A stretch of DNA of 27,898 nt from Candidatus Nomurabacteria bacterium (lineage in GTDB: Bacteria > Patescibacteriota > Minisyncoccia > Phycocordibacterales > UBA2100): positions 1-27,898 of the forward strand of contig CALRIB010000004.1 in the NCBI GenBank assembly GCA_943359705.1. Direction: 5' to 3'. Under the pieces are notes generated by a model. It saw only the letters and a program-made list of their open reading frames with translations. It was not told the origin of the DNA and ran no database searches. Shown piece by piece: positions 1 through 7,001 of the stretch (the stretch's first letter is position 1; each line of letters starts with the position of its first letter). The translations under genes were made by a program, and so were the position numbers.

Positions 1-203
1 TGATGCACGAGGACGTAGTCGCAAATCCAAAAGAAAAATTATCCGTCGACCTCGAAGCACAGACAGTGACTTGGAAAGGCAAAGCGCACCCGTTCGACAT
101 CAATCCGTTCGTCAAAAAGTGCCTGCTCGAAGGCCTCGACGACATCGGGTATACCCTCTCCTTCGACACCGACATCGCGAAGTTCGAACAAATAGGAGTA
201 TGA
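1..203 (+). CDS. leuD: 3-isopropylmalate dehydratase small subunit, C-terminal part (cut by window edge)
   Basis: Only the last 66 or so codons are present; the reading frame is open to the left edge, so the gene starts outside the window. The tail resembles the LeuD C-terminus, with the block NPFVKKCLLEGLDDIGYTL matching the family's 'NPxxxxxLLxGLDDIGxTL' ending. With LeuC it isomerises 2- to 3-isopropylmalate in the leucine pathway; the LeuC partner carries a 4Fe-4S cluster. The stop TGA at 201-203 sits inside a TATGA pentamer that recurs at the leuA start, with a repeated intergenic element between them. The following genes leuA and leuB fit the same pathway. Identification rests on a short piece, but the context is strong. 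Confidence 0.85.
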   Translation, partial: MHEDVVANPKEKLSVDLEAQTVTWKGKAHPFDINPFVKKCLLEGLDDIGYTLSFDTDIAKFEQIGV

Positions 204-299
204 CCCAACACACTTACGGAAAATATGCAGTTCATCAGTGGTCTGACGTTTATGTCGGAAATTATTCGATATGGTCAAGCAGACCTATAGTGTGATGGG
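204..299 (+). repeat. Recurrent intergenic element, copy 1 (leuD-leuA)
   Basis: 96 nt lying exactly between a TATGA at 199-203 (leuD stop) and a TATGA at 300-304 (leuA start). The ends can pair: CCCAACACACT (204-214) with AGTGTGATGGG (289-299), broken only by an A-A mismatch. An internal hairpin has ATGTCG (252-257), loop GAAATTATT (258-266) and CGATAT (267-272), extended by TGAC (244-247) with GTCA (274-277). A -10-like TATAGT lies at 286-291. Copies 2 and 3 are at 8981-9077 and 20186-20283, both on the minus strand. It may be a structured RNA leader, a MITE-like portable promoter, or both. Confidence 0.7.
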
Positions 300-300
300 T

Positions 301-1983
301 ATGAAAAACTCTCACAAAAGATATCGCGCTTTCCCACCCGTCGCTCTCAAAGACCGCACGTGGCCGGACAAAGCTATTTCCGCCGCGCCCCGTTGGTGCT
401 CGGTAGACCTCCGCGACGGCAACCAAGCACTCGTGACCCCGATGACGCTTGAGCAGAAGCTCAAGATGTTCCAGCTGCTCATCGACGTGGGATTCAAAGA
501 GATCGAAGTGGGCTTCCCTTCCGCCGCAGCGGTGGAGTTTGATTTTGTGCGCCATCTCATTGAGAACAAGCTCATCCCCGACGATGTGACCATCCAGGTG
601 CTGACCCAAGCCCGTGAACACTTAATAGAGGCGACATGCAAGTCGCTCGTCGGCGCCAAGCGCGCGCTCATCCACGTGTACAACTCCACATCGGAATTGC
701 AGCGTCGTGTTGTCTTCCGCATGGACCGCGACGAGGTGCGCGGCATTGCCGTGCAAGGCACACGATGGGCCAAAGAGTACGCGAAAAAATATCTGAACGA
801 CACCGAGGTCCGCTACGAGTACTCGCCCGAGAGCTTTATGGGCACCGAGCTCGATTTTGCGGTGGAAGTATGTGACGCCGTCGTCGCTGAATGGGATCCG
901 AAAAAGGGCGAGAAAGTAATCATCAACTTGCCCACGACCGTGGAGAGCGCAACGCCCAATATATTCGCCGACCAAATAGAGTGGTTTGTTCGCAATTTCA
1001 AATCACGCGACAAGGCCGTCATTAGTGTGCACTGTCACAACGACCGCGGCACCGGCGTCGCTTCGACCGAACTTGCCGTCATGGCGGGAGCCGAGCGCGT
1101 CGAGGGCACGCTCTTCGGCAACGGCGAGCGCACCGGCAACGTCGACATCGTCACGCTCGCGCTCAATATGCAGACGCAGGGGGTCGACTCCGAGCTCGAC
1201 CTCGGCGACATCGACCGCATCATCGAAACCTACCAAGACTGCACCGGCATGACGGTACATCCGCGCCATCCGTACGCAGGAGAACTGGTCTTTACGGCAT
1301 TCTCCGGCTCCCACCAAGACGCCATCAATAAGGGCTTCCAGGCCATGGAAACTTCCAAGAGCGAGTCGTGGGAAGTCCCCTACATTCCTATCGACCCGAA
1401 GGACGTCGGCCGCTCCTATGAGGCGGTGGTGCGTATCAACAGCCAATCCGGGAAGGGCGGCGTCGCCCATATTCTGCGTAGCGAATTCGGATACAACACT
1501 CCGAAGGCGATGCACCCGGAACTCGGCAAAATGATACAGAAAATTTCCGACACGACCGGCAAAGAAGTCTTACCCGCAACGATTAACGAAGCGTTCGCGA
1601 AGGAGTACATCAATATCGAAGCGCCCATCGCACTCGGCGACTTTCACATCCAAGATTCGAGTAAGGGCAAGAATGCGACCGCGATAACAGCGAGCATTAG
1701 TATCGGCGGCAAAGAGCAGGAAATCAGCGGCGAGGGCAACGGCCCCATCGACGCATTCAGCAAAGCCTTGAAGGGAGCGGACGTAAACGACTACACCTTC
1801 CTCTCGTACGAAGAGCACGCGCTCGGCTCGGGCGAGGATGCCAAAGCGGTCACCTATATTGAGATCGCCGACAAGAGTGGCGCAAAATTCTGGGGCGTCG
1901 GCATCGACCCCAACATCGTCGGGGCGTCGCTCCGTGCCCTCCTCAGCGCGCTCAATAGGCGTAGAGCTGCCGTGCGACAATAA
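301..1983 (+). CDS. leuA: 2-isopropylmalate synthase
   Basis: Condenses 2-oxoisovalerate with acetyl-CoA, the committed step of leucine synthesis. The 560-residue protein opens like the longer LeuA subfamily (RAFPPVALKDRTWPDK), followed by the catalytic motif SVDLRDGNQAL (R38-D39). The metal-binding HCH pair is H244 and H246, followed by the GNGERTGN loop at about 273-280. The C-terminal 130 residues match the LeuA dimer/allosteric domain, so leucine feedback is plausible. I chose ATG 301; ATG 295 is also possible and overlaps the stop of a 31-codon ORF in the spacer (TGATG). A -10-like TATAGT ends 9 nt upstream and there is no Shine-Dalgarno site, so a very short leader is likely. leuB follows 4 nt after the stop. 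Confidence 0.95.
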   Translation: MKNSHKRYRAFPPVALKDRTWPDKAISAAPRWCSVDLRDGNQALVTPMTLEQKLKMFQLLIDVGFKEIEVGFPSAAAVEFDFVRHLIENKLIPDDVTIQVLTQAREHLIEATCKSLVGAKRALIHVYNSTSELQRRVVFRMDRDEVRGIAVQGTRWAKEYAKKYLNDTEVRYEYSPESFMGTELDFAVEVCDAVVAEWDPKKGEKVIINLPTTVESATPNIFADQIEWFVRNFKSRDKAVISVHCHNDRGTGVASTELAVMAGAERVEGTLFGNGERTGNVDIVTLALNMQTQGVDSELDLGDIDRIIETYQDCTGMTVHPRHPYAGELVFTAFSGSHQDAINKGFQAMETSKSESWEVPYIPIDPKDVGRSYEAVVRINSQSGKGGVAHILRSEFGYNTPKAMHPELGKMIQKISDTTGKEVLPATINEAFAKEYINIEAPIALGDFHIQDSSKGKNATAITASISIGGKEQEISGEGNGPIDAFSKALKGADVNDYTFLSYEEHALGSGEDAKAVTYIEIADKSGAKFWGVGIDPNIVGASLRALLSALNRRRAAVRQ

Positions 1984-1987
1984 GTGT

Positions 1988-3052
1988 ATGAAAGGCAGCA
2001 TTGCAGTCATAGCCGGCGACGGAATAGGACCGGAGATAATGAAATCTGCGGTAGCCGTTTTGGATGTGGTCAACAAAAAGTTCGGACACGAATTTGCAAC
2101 GACAGAAGCGCTTGCGAGTTCTGCCGCGTACGACAAATATGGCGTCCATCTGCCGCCCGAGACTATTGCCACCTGCGAAAAGAGCGACGCCATTCTCTTC
2201 GGCGCCGTCGGCGGTCCGGTGAACGACCAAGAGAGTCCTCGCTGGAAGGATGCCGAGAAAAATGTCATCCTAGGACTCCGAAAACACTTCGACCTCTTTG
2301 CGAATCTTCGACCCCTCAAGGTATGGCCTGGCACTGAAGTCTTCAGCACACTCCGCCCCGAATTTATTACCGGCATGGACGTACTTATCGTGCGCGAACT
2401 CGTATCGGGCATCTACTTTGGTGCGCGAGAGCGCTTTGAGCAGAACGGTAAGCCCGCTGCACGCGACACAAGCGTGTATGCATGGGACGAGATTGAGCGC
2501 GCCCTGCGTGTCGGCTTTGAGGCAGCCATGATGCGCAAGAAAAGACTCACCGTTGTCGACAAGGCCAATGTCTTGGAGACATCGCGCTTGTGGCGCGAAG
2601 TCGCACGTGAAGTGGCGAAAGACTTCCCTGAAGTGCAGATGGAATTTATGTTCGTCGACAACGCGGCAATGCAGCTCGCCCGCGCTCCGCTCGCCTTCGA
2701 CGTGATAGTTACCGAAAATATGTTCGGCGATATCTTGAGCGACCTCGGCGGCGCGATTGTCGGCTCGCTTGGTCTCCTCCCCTCTGCAAGCTTAAACGGC
2801 AAGAAATTTGGCTTATATGAGCCTTCGCACGGCTCCGCACCCGACATTGCCGGCAAAGGTGTGGCCAACCCGACAGCGCAGATACTTTCTCTGGCGCTCC
2901 TCTTGCGCTACACCTACGGACTCGAAAAAGAAGCAGCTGCGATAGAGTCCGCCATACAAAGCGCGTGGAAAGCCGGTGAGAAGACGAGGGACTTGGGCGG
3001 AACGCTCTCGACCGAGGAATTTACGACCGCAGTCGTGAAGTGCCTCGCATAG
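1988..3052 (+). CDS. leuB: 3-isopropylmalate dehydrogenase
   Basis: NAD-dependent oxidative decarboxylation of 3-isopropylmalate to 2-oxoisocaproate. The 354-residue protein starts IAVIAGDGIGPEIM, the family's nucleotide-site opening. It also shows GAVGGP, RELVSGIYFG, DKANVLETSRLW, VDNAAMQLA, TENMFGDILSDLGGAIVG and EPSHGSAPDIAGKG, which cover the substrate arginines, the catalytic Lys and the metal-binding aspartates of the beta-decarboxylating dehydrogenase family. Start ATG 1988 lies 4 nt after the leuA stop; the open frame extends further left, but only inside leuA. No Shine-Dalgarno site is visible, so translation probably depends on coupling to leuA. The next gene begins 3 nt after the stop. 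Confidence 0.96.
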   Translation: MKGSIAVIAGDGIGPEIMKSAVAVLDVVNKKFGHEFATTEALASSAAYDKYGVHLPPETIATCEKSDAILFGAVGGPVNDQESPRWKDAEKNVILGLRKHFDLFANLRPLKVWPGTEVFSTLRPEFITGMDVLIVRELVSGIYFGARERFEQNGKPAARDTSVYAWDEIERALRVGFEAAMMRKKRLTVVDKANVLETSRLWREVAREVAKDFPEVQMEFMFVDNAAMQLARAPLAFDVIVTENMFGDILSDLGGAIVGSLGLLPSASLNGKKFGLYEPSHGSAPDIAGKGVANPTAQILSLALLLRYTYGLEKEAAAIESAIQSAWKAGEKTRDLGGTLSTEEFTTAVVKCLA

Positions 3053-3055
3053 CGT

Positions 3056-3286
3056 ATGAAAAAATTTCCCGCCTCCATGCAGCACATCGTTATGCCGTTT
3101 TTCTTGAGCCTTATGATGAGCGGCATTGTTTCTGCAGTCGCAACGATACGAGCACTTGGCTTTGAAGCGATGGTGACTGTGTGGCCACTTTCGTGGCTCA
3201 CCTCATGGATAGTCGCATTTCCGGCCGTGCTCCTCGTGTTACCCGTCGCAAGGCGCCTCACTGCTCTTGTCGTAGAGCGACAGTAA
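3056..3286 (+). CDS. DUF2798-family small membrane protein
   Basis: 76 residues with two predicted membrane helices, roughly residues 8-30 and 43-65, and a basic C-terminal tail. The pattern KFPASMQHIVMPFFLSLMMS followed by LTSWIVAFPAVLLVLPVARR matches my recollection of DUF2798, a family of two-helix proteins with no known function. It starts 3 nt after the leuB stop and so is probably carried on the leucine transcript. A role in leucine metabolism or export cannot be read from the sequence. Confidence 0.7.
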   Translation: MKKFPASMQHIVMPFFLSLMMSGIVSAVATIRALGFEAMVTVWPLSWLTSWIVAFPAVLLVLPVARRLTALVVERQ

Positions 3287-3289
3287 CGG

Positions 3290-3301
3290 CATAATCAATG
3301 T
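3290..3301 (+). promoter_or_regulatory. ilvE leaderless-type promoter (-10 box)
   Basis: CATAAT at 3290-3295 is followed by exactly 6 nt and then the ilvE ATG at 3302. This spacing puts the expected transcription start at the A of ATG. The same -10-N6-start layout occurs at nfu, the PaaX-like gene, trpC, trpF and the HAD gene. No convincing -35 box is visible. Confidence 0.55.
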
Positions 3302-4201
3302 ATGGAAGCAACAAAATATATTTGGATGAGTGGAAAGTTGGTCCCGTGGGCCGATGCAAAAGTGCACGTACTCACGCACTCGCTCCACTACGGTACCGCG
3401 GCCTTCGAAGGGATTCGCATGTACGAGACCGCAAAAGGTCCGGCCATTTTTCACCTGAAGAAGCACATGGAGCGCCTTATTTTCTCCGCAGAAAGCCTGG
3501 ATATGAAATTGCCTTGGTCGCTCGACCAGCTCTGCGATGCTGCAGTCGAACTCGTACGAGAGAACGGCCTCAAATCCTGCTACATCCGCCCTATCGCCTT
3601 CTACGGCTTTGGCGAAGTGCGCGTGCTCCCTACCAACTGCCCCGTCGAAGTGACGATGGCCGCTTGGCCGTGGGGTGCCTACTTGGGCGACGACCCTGCA
3701 CGCGTCATCATCGTAAAGACGCAGCGCGTGCATCCGGAAACCACCGTGCCCGGCGCCAAACTCTCCGGCAACTACATCAATTCCATGCTCTCTGTACGCG
3801 AGGCGGTAAAGGGCGGCTACGACGAGGGTATGCAGCTCGACGCAGCAGGCAACATCGCCGAGGGCTCGGGTGAGAATTTCTTTATCGTCAACGGCAAGAC
3901 CATCGCCACCCCCGCGCTCGGCTCAATCCTGCCGGGCATCACACGCGCGTCCGTAATGCAGCTCGCGACCGACCTCGGCTACAAAGTGGAAGAGCGCGCC
4001 ATCAAACCCGAAGAAGCCTTCAGCGCCGACGAGTGCTTCTTTACCGGCACCGCCGCAGAGGTCACTCCAATAGCCTCCATCAACGACAAACCGATGAAAT
4101 CTTCCCCCGGCCCGGTCACCAAACAAATCCGCGAAGAATTTTTGAAGATAGTGAAAGGAGAAAATCCGAAGTACTCAGAGTGGCTCACCTACGTAAAATA
4201 A
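3302..4201 (+). CDS. ilvE: Branched-chain amino acid aminotransferase
   Basis: PLP-dependent fold-type IV transaminase that interconverts Leu/Ile/Val and their 2-oxo acids with glutamate. The 299 residues are a normal length. Visible motifs: HVLTHSLHYGTAAFEGIR near the N-terminus, the PLP lysine K153 in GAKLSGNYINS, the LDAAGNIAEGSGENFF block, and LPGITRASVM plus ECFFTGTAAEVTPI for phosphate and substrate contacts. It closes the leucine pathway begun by leuDAB upstream and serves Ile and Val too. It appears to have its own promoter (CATAAT-N6-ATG) rather than depending on leuB. No Shine-Dalgarno site is present. Confidence 0.95.
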   Translation: MEATKYIWMSGKLVPWADAKVHVLTHSLHYGTAAFEGIRMYETAKGPAIFHLKKHMERLIFSAESLDMKLPWSLDQLCDAAVELVRENGLKSCYIRPIAFYGFGEVRVLPTNCPVEVTMAAWPWGAYLGDDPARVIIVKTQRVHPETTVPGAKLSGNYINSMLSVREAVKGGYDEGMQLDAAGNIAEGSGENFFIVNGKTIATPALGSILPGITRASVMQLATDLGYKVEERAIKPEEAFSADECFFTGTAAEVTPIASINDKPMKSSPGPVTKQIREEFLKIVKGENPKYSEWLTYVK

Positions 4202-4207
4202 AACGTT

Positions 4208-4241
4208 GGGTCCGCTTGGCGTACCCAACGCCGGCGGACCC
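4208..4241. terminator. Strong hairpin after ilvE, between convergent genes
   Basis: GGGTCCGC (4208-4215) pairs with GCGGACCC (4234-4241), with GGCGT (4218-4222) and ACGCC (4228-4232) pairing inside, giving about 13 bp. An alternative 8-bp stem, CGTTGGGT (4204-4211) with ACCCAACG (4223-4230), would compete. There is no T-run on either side, so classic intrinsic termination is uncertain; it may instead protect 3' ends of the convergent transcripts. Confidence 0.45.
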
Positions 4242-4260
4242 GTAACTTGCGCGCTCACGC

Positions 4261-4443
4261 CTACTTGGACTTCGCAGCGATAGCGTCGGTGAGGCGGTTA
4301 ATCGCTTCGGCGAGCGCGCAATTAGCGAGCGCATTGGCCGCAAGTCGATCCAAGTGCTGCTGACGCTGCATCGCAGTCATGTTGCCACCCTCGTAAGCGG
4401 TCTGCGCCAATTTGGTCGCCTTATTGATCATTCCCTGAGACAT
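4261..4443 (-). CDS. Small hypothetical protein
   Basis: 60 residues, hydrophilic and alanine-rich (NKATKLAQTAYEGGNMTAM, then LAANALANCALAEAINRLTD), likely all helical, with no signal peptide or membrane segment. I do not recognise a family. ATG 4443 is preceded by GGAG at an 8-nt spacing, a proper Shine-Dalgarno site, whereas most neighbours lack one. It faces ilvE tail to tail. It belongs to a set of four isolated SD-led orphan genes in this window. That it is a real gene is inferred from the SD and open frame only. Confidence 0.5.
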   Translation of the reverse strand: MSQGMINKATKLAQTAYEGGNMTAMQRQQHLDRLAANALANCALAEAINRLTDAIAAKSK

Positions 4444-4524
4444 CGCTGAGCTCCATGTCGGCTGTCGGCTTCAGTGCCAAAGCAGCGTGGGAGAATGAAT
4501 AACACGAACCACGGGCCGCGTCAA

Positions 4525-4767
4525 TCAATAAGAATACGAGATCTTTTTTATCTGCGGCAGGCGCTCGCGGATCATTTGGTCTACGCCGGCACCGAAATGG
4601 AGGCCGGCGGCATCGCAGCCGACGCAGTTGCCGACCAGGCGCAAAATCACCTCGTCTTCTTCCACAGCCACTAGCTCCGCTCCCCCACCGTGCGACTGGA
4701 AGAGCGGCTCGAATTGCTTCAAGACATCCTCTACGGTAGCGATGATTTTCTCCGTCTTCTTGTTCAT
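4525..4767 (-). CDS. NifU C-terminal-domain (Nfu-type) Fe-S carrier protein
   Basis: 80 residues forming one Nfu domain: VEDVLKQFEPLFQSHGGGAELVAVEEDEVILRL is kept short here as the family's helix-strand opening (about residues 12-44), followed by the cluster-binding CxxC at C48 and C51 in GNCVGCDAAGLHF. Family proteins bind a bridging 4Fe-4S cluster as dimers and pass it to target apoproteins. The suf genes lie about 700 bp to the right on the same strand, which fits a role in Fe-S delivery. ATG 4767 follows TATAGT by exactly 6 nt with no Shine-Dalgarno site, so its transcript is probably leaderless. It is divergent from the PaaX-like gene and shares the palindrome-containing spacer with it. 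Confidence 0.9.
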   Translation of the reverse strand: MNKKTEKIIATVEDVLKQFEPLFQSHGGGAELVAVEEDEVILRLVGNCVGCDAAGLHFGAGVDQMIRERLPQIKKISYSY

Positions 4768-4779
4768 TTGTTTACTATA
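4768..4779 (-). promoter_or_regulatory. nfu leaderless-type promoter (-10 box)
   Basis: On the minus strand TATAGT (4779-4774) is followed by AAACAA and then ATG at 4767. The expected transcription start is the ATG itself. The region just upstream runs into the 43-bp palindromic repeat at 4801. Confidence 0.6.
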
Positions 4780-4800
4780 TCAAATTGAGACAAAGTCCAC

Positions 4801-4843
4801 ATATACCCCTTGCTCACGCGACCGCGTAAGCTAGAGTCATATC
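4801..4843 (+). repeat. 43-bp palindromic direct repeat, left copy
   Basis: Matches 5399-5441 at 37 of 43 positions in the same orientation. It ends on the base before the GTG start of the PaaX-like gene. Its core reads GCTCACGCG-AC-CGCGTAAGC, an imperfect palindrome; the outer bases also show dyad symmetry. A -10-like TAGAGT (4832-4837) lies in its right arm, 6 nt before the GTG, and TTGCTC (4810-4815) is a possible -35 with a 16-nt spacer. It may be an operator for autoregulation or the end of a mobile cassette. Confidence 0.75.
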
Positions 4844-5398
4844 GTGAAGACAAAGAAAAAACGGGCAAGACAGCTCGGGGCAATTGAGCGCGACGTGCTG
4901 GAAGAGCTGACCCTGGGTGACGTTATGTACGCTGCCCTCTTCTCCGCTCGCTCGACAAAACTTTTTAATAAGTTAGCGAGAGAGCGTGCGAAGAGACGTT
5001 ATCGGCTCAAAAAAACACTGCATCGCCTCATCGAACTGGAGTATATTTCCGACGTAAGTGGAAGTCTCTCGATTACGGAATCAGGACTCTCAGCGCTTGG
5101 AGCAGCCATAGACGCAAATTTCAAGCTGCTAAAGGTCCGATCATGGGATCGAAAGTGGAGGGTCGCAGCATTCGACATACCAGAGAAGTATGCCGTGCTT
5201 CGCGATAAAGTTAGAAACATACTAAAGCGGGCCGGATTTGTTCAACTTCAGCGAAGTCTCTGGGTCTTCCCGCACGACTGCGAAGAACTTGTCCGGTTAA
5301 TCAAAGACGAATCGCGCCTATCCAAATACATTCTGTATGGAGTATTTGAGAGAATCGAAGACGAAGAGCGTCTTAAACGACTTTTCTCCTTAGGATAG
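4844..5398 (+). CDS. PaaX-like regulator with Cas2-like domain (stand-alone)
   Basis: 184 residues. The N-terminal part (about 1-95) is basic and looks like a winged-helix DNA-binding domain, ending LEYISDVSGSLSITESGLSA. The C-terminal part holds the PaaX central, Cas2-like ferredoxin-fold signature: WRVAAFDIPEK, then RNILKRAGFVQLQRSLWVFP and a final acidic segment. In Patescibacteria such genes are often labelled Cas2, but there is no CRISPR array or cas gene nearby, so a regulator or a stand-alone nucleic-acid-binding protein is more likely. GTG 4844 starts 6 nt after TAGAGT, so it is probably leaderless. The ORF is bounded to the base by 43-bp palindromic repeats. It is convergent with sufU and divergent from nfu. 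Confidence 0.75.
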   Translation: MKTKKKRARQLGAIERDVLEELTLGDVMYAALFSARSTKLFNKLARERAKRRYRLKKTLHRLIELEYISDVSGSLSITESGLSALGAAIDANFKLLKVRSWDRKWRVAAFDIPEKYAVLRDKVRNILKRAGFVQLQRSLWVFPHDCEELVRLIKDESRLSKYILYGVFERIEDEERLKRLFSLG

Positions 5399-5441
5399 AT
5401 ATACCTCTAGCTTACGCGACCGCGATAGCTAGGGTCATATC
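5399..5441 (+). repeat. 43-bp palindromic direct repeat, right copy
   Basis: Begins on the base after the TAG stop (5396-5398) of the PaaX-like gene and runs 7 bases into the sufU stop region (sufU TGA is 5437-5435). Dyad core CTAGCTTACGCG-AC-CGCGATAGCTAG. It differs from the left copy at six positions, two of which lie in the centre-right arm. It could serve as a 3' hairpin for both convergent transcripts. Confidence 0.75.
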
Positions 5442-5806
5442 TCATCAAGTGCCTTTCGGAGGGCGCCGAGGGGCAGATGCACGCAGTGGAGACGCGCCGG
5501 TCCGACCGGCGCTTTGAAGAGCTGTTCGACGAATTCCGGGGTGACTTTCTTGAGCGCCGCGATTTTCTGGCCACGCATCCACTCCGTAAAGAGAGAGGCC
5601 GACGCCACCGAGAGCGCGCACCCGGTGCCCTTGAACGCCACGTCGGCGACGGATCCGTCTTTGACCTGCAATTCGAGCGTTATCTCATCGCCACAGATAG
5701 GATTTGCAGCAAAAGCCGAAGCATCGGGCTTTTCGAGTGCGCCGAAATTGTGCGGATGTCGATACTGCTCCAGTATCTCTTCCCGATATATATCTCGTTC
5801 ATCCAT
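5435..5806 (-). CDS. sufU: SufU/IscU-type Fe-S scaffold or sulfur-acceptor protein
   Basis: 123 residues with the conserved ligands C38 and D40 (NPICGDEI), C63 (GTGCALSVASAS) and C108 (ARLHCVHLPLGAL). In SufU these bind zinc and accept persulfide sulfur from SufS. The protein is shorter than typical SufU (about 145 residues), mainly in the stretch between C63 and C108. It overlaps the sufS 3' end by 8 nt, the expected order for translationally coupled SufS-SufU partners. Its stop codon lies inside the right-hand 43-bp palindromic repeat. An IscU-like scaffold role cannot be excluded on length. Confidence 0.92.
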   Translation of the reverse strand: MDERDIYREEILEQYRHPHNFGALEKPDASAFAANPICGDEITLELQVKDGSVADVAFKGTGCALSVASASLFTEWMRGQKIAALKKVTPEFVEQLFKAPVGPARLHCVHLPLGALRKALDEI

Positions 5807-7001
5807 ACAGTTTTTTCTTCAAGCCCTGTAAAGCCGTGCCGAGCACATCGATTTCTTCTTTTGTATTGTAGATAGCGAGGCTCGCGCGCATTGAGGCGCC
5901 AAGTGAAAGACTCTCATGCAAGACCTGCGTGCAGTGGTGCCCCGCCCGCACGGCGATGCCGGAGCGATCGAGGAGTGAAGCGCCGTCGTGCGGGTGTACG
6001 CCCGCGACGGTGAAGCTGAAAATCGGTGCGCGATCCTTCGAATCGAGTGGTCCGAGTAGTGTAACGTCGGAAACACCCCGAAACATTTCGAGCGCGTGCT
6101 CCACGAGCGCTTGCTCGTGCTTTTCAATCTCGTCCCATCCGAGCCCCTTGATAAACGATATCGCCGCGCCGAGGCCGATGACTTCTGCCACGGGCGGCGT
6201 ACCGGCTTCAAACTTGGCCGGAATCGGAGCGTAGGTGGTCTTTTCGCGGCTTACGGACTCGATCATGTGCCCTCCATAGATAAAGGGCGGCAATTTCTCA
6301 AGCAGCTCTTTCTTCCCGTACAAAACCCCTACCCCATTTGGCCCATACATTTTGTGTCCGGAAAATACGAGAAAATCGCAATCCAGTTCCTGCACATCCA
6401 CCGGCATGTGCGCGATTGCCTGTGCAGCGTCGACCAGCACAACAGCGCCAGCCTGATGCGCGAGTGCAACTATTTCTTTTATCGGATTCACGGTGCCAAG
6501 CACGTTGGACGCGTAGGTCACGCCGACGAACTTAGGCTTCTTGGCCAAGAGATTTTTAAACGCCGACAGGTCCAATCGTCCGTTGCTCGTCAGTGGCGCA
6601 AAATCTATCGCGAATTTCATCCACTGCGCGGTGGCCTGCCACGGCACTATCATCGCGTGATGTTCCATGTCAGTAAGCAACACTCGATCATCACTGCTTA
6701 GTGTCTGCGCAAAACCGTTCACAACCGTATTGATGCTCAGGGTCGTACCGGAAGTGAAGATAATTTCTTCGCGGTGTTTTGCGTTGATGAATTCTTTTAC
6801 TTGGTCGCGGACACCTTCATATGCAGAAGTGGTTCCTTCGGCTGACGCATACACGCCGCGATGAACGGGTGCGTTCGTGGATGTGTAGAACTCATTTATT
6901 GCATCAATGACAGACTGCGGCTTTTGCGAAGTTGCAGCGCTATCGAAATAGACAAGCTTCGGGTGCTTTTTGAAGATGGGAAACTGGTTTCTTGTGATCA
7001 T
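5799..7001 (-). CDS. sufS: Cysteine desulfurase SufS
   Basis: PLP enzyme that takes sulfur from cysteine as an enzyme persulfide and passes it to SufU. 400 residues, full length. Visible: YFDSAATSQKP start, VHRGVYASAEGTT, the HH pair at 114-115 near the cofactor ring, D191 (VLVDAAQAIAHMP), the PLP lysine K217 in FSGHKMYGPNGVGVLYG, and the reactive C357 in RAGHHCTQVLH. The tail SLGASMRASLAIYNT is typical of group II desulfurases. ATG 7001 overlaps the sufD stop (ATGA), so it is translationally coupled. Confidence 0.96.
   Translation of the reverse strand: MITRNQFPIFKKHPKLVYFDSAATSQKPQSVIDAINEFYTSTNAPVHRGVYASAEGTTSAYEGVRDQVKEFINAKHREEIIFTSGTTLSINTVVNGFAQTLSSDDRVLLTDMEHHAMIVPWQATAQWMKFAIDFAPLTSNGRLDLSAFKNLLAKKPKFVGVTYASNVLGTVNPIKEIVALAHQAGAVVLVDAAQAIAHMPVDVQELDCDFLVFSGHKMYGPNGVGVLYGKKELLEKLPPFIYGGHMIESVSREKTTYAPIPAKFEAGTPPVAEVIGLGAAISFIKGLGWDEIEKHEQALVEHALEMFRGVSDVTLLGPLDSKDRAPIFSFTVAGVHPHDGASLLDRSGIAVRAGHHCTQVLHESLSLGASMRASLAIYNTKEEIDVLGTALQGLKKKLYG

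Noticed and set aside
200..295. 31-codon ORF between leuD and leuA, with ATGA overlap at its start and TGATG overlap at its end
   Set aside because: It coincides with copy 1 of the repeated element; the other copies do not keep the frame, and it has no leucine codons as a leucine leader peptide would. Kept as coincidence.
4844..5398. CRISPR system suggested by the Cas2-like domain
   Set aside because: No repeat-spacer array, cas1 or effector gene is present in the window; the 43-bp repeats occur only twice and flank an ORF rather than spacers.
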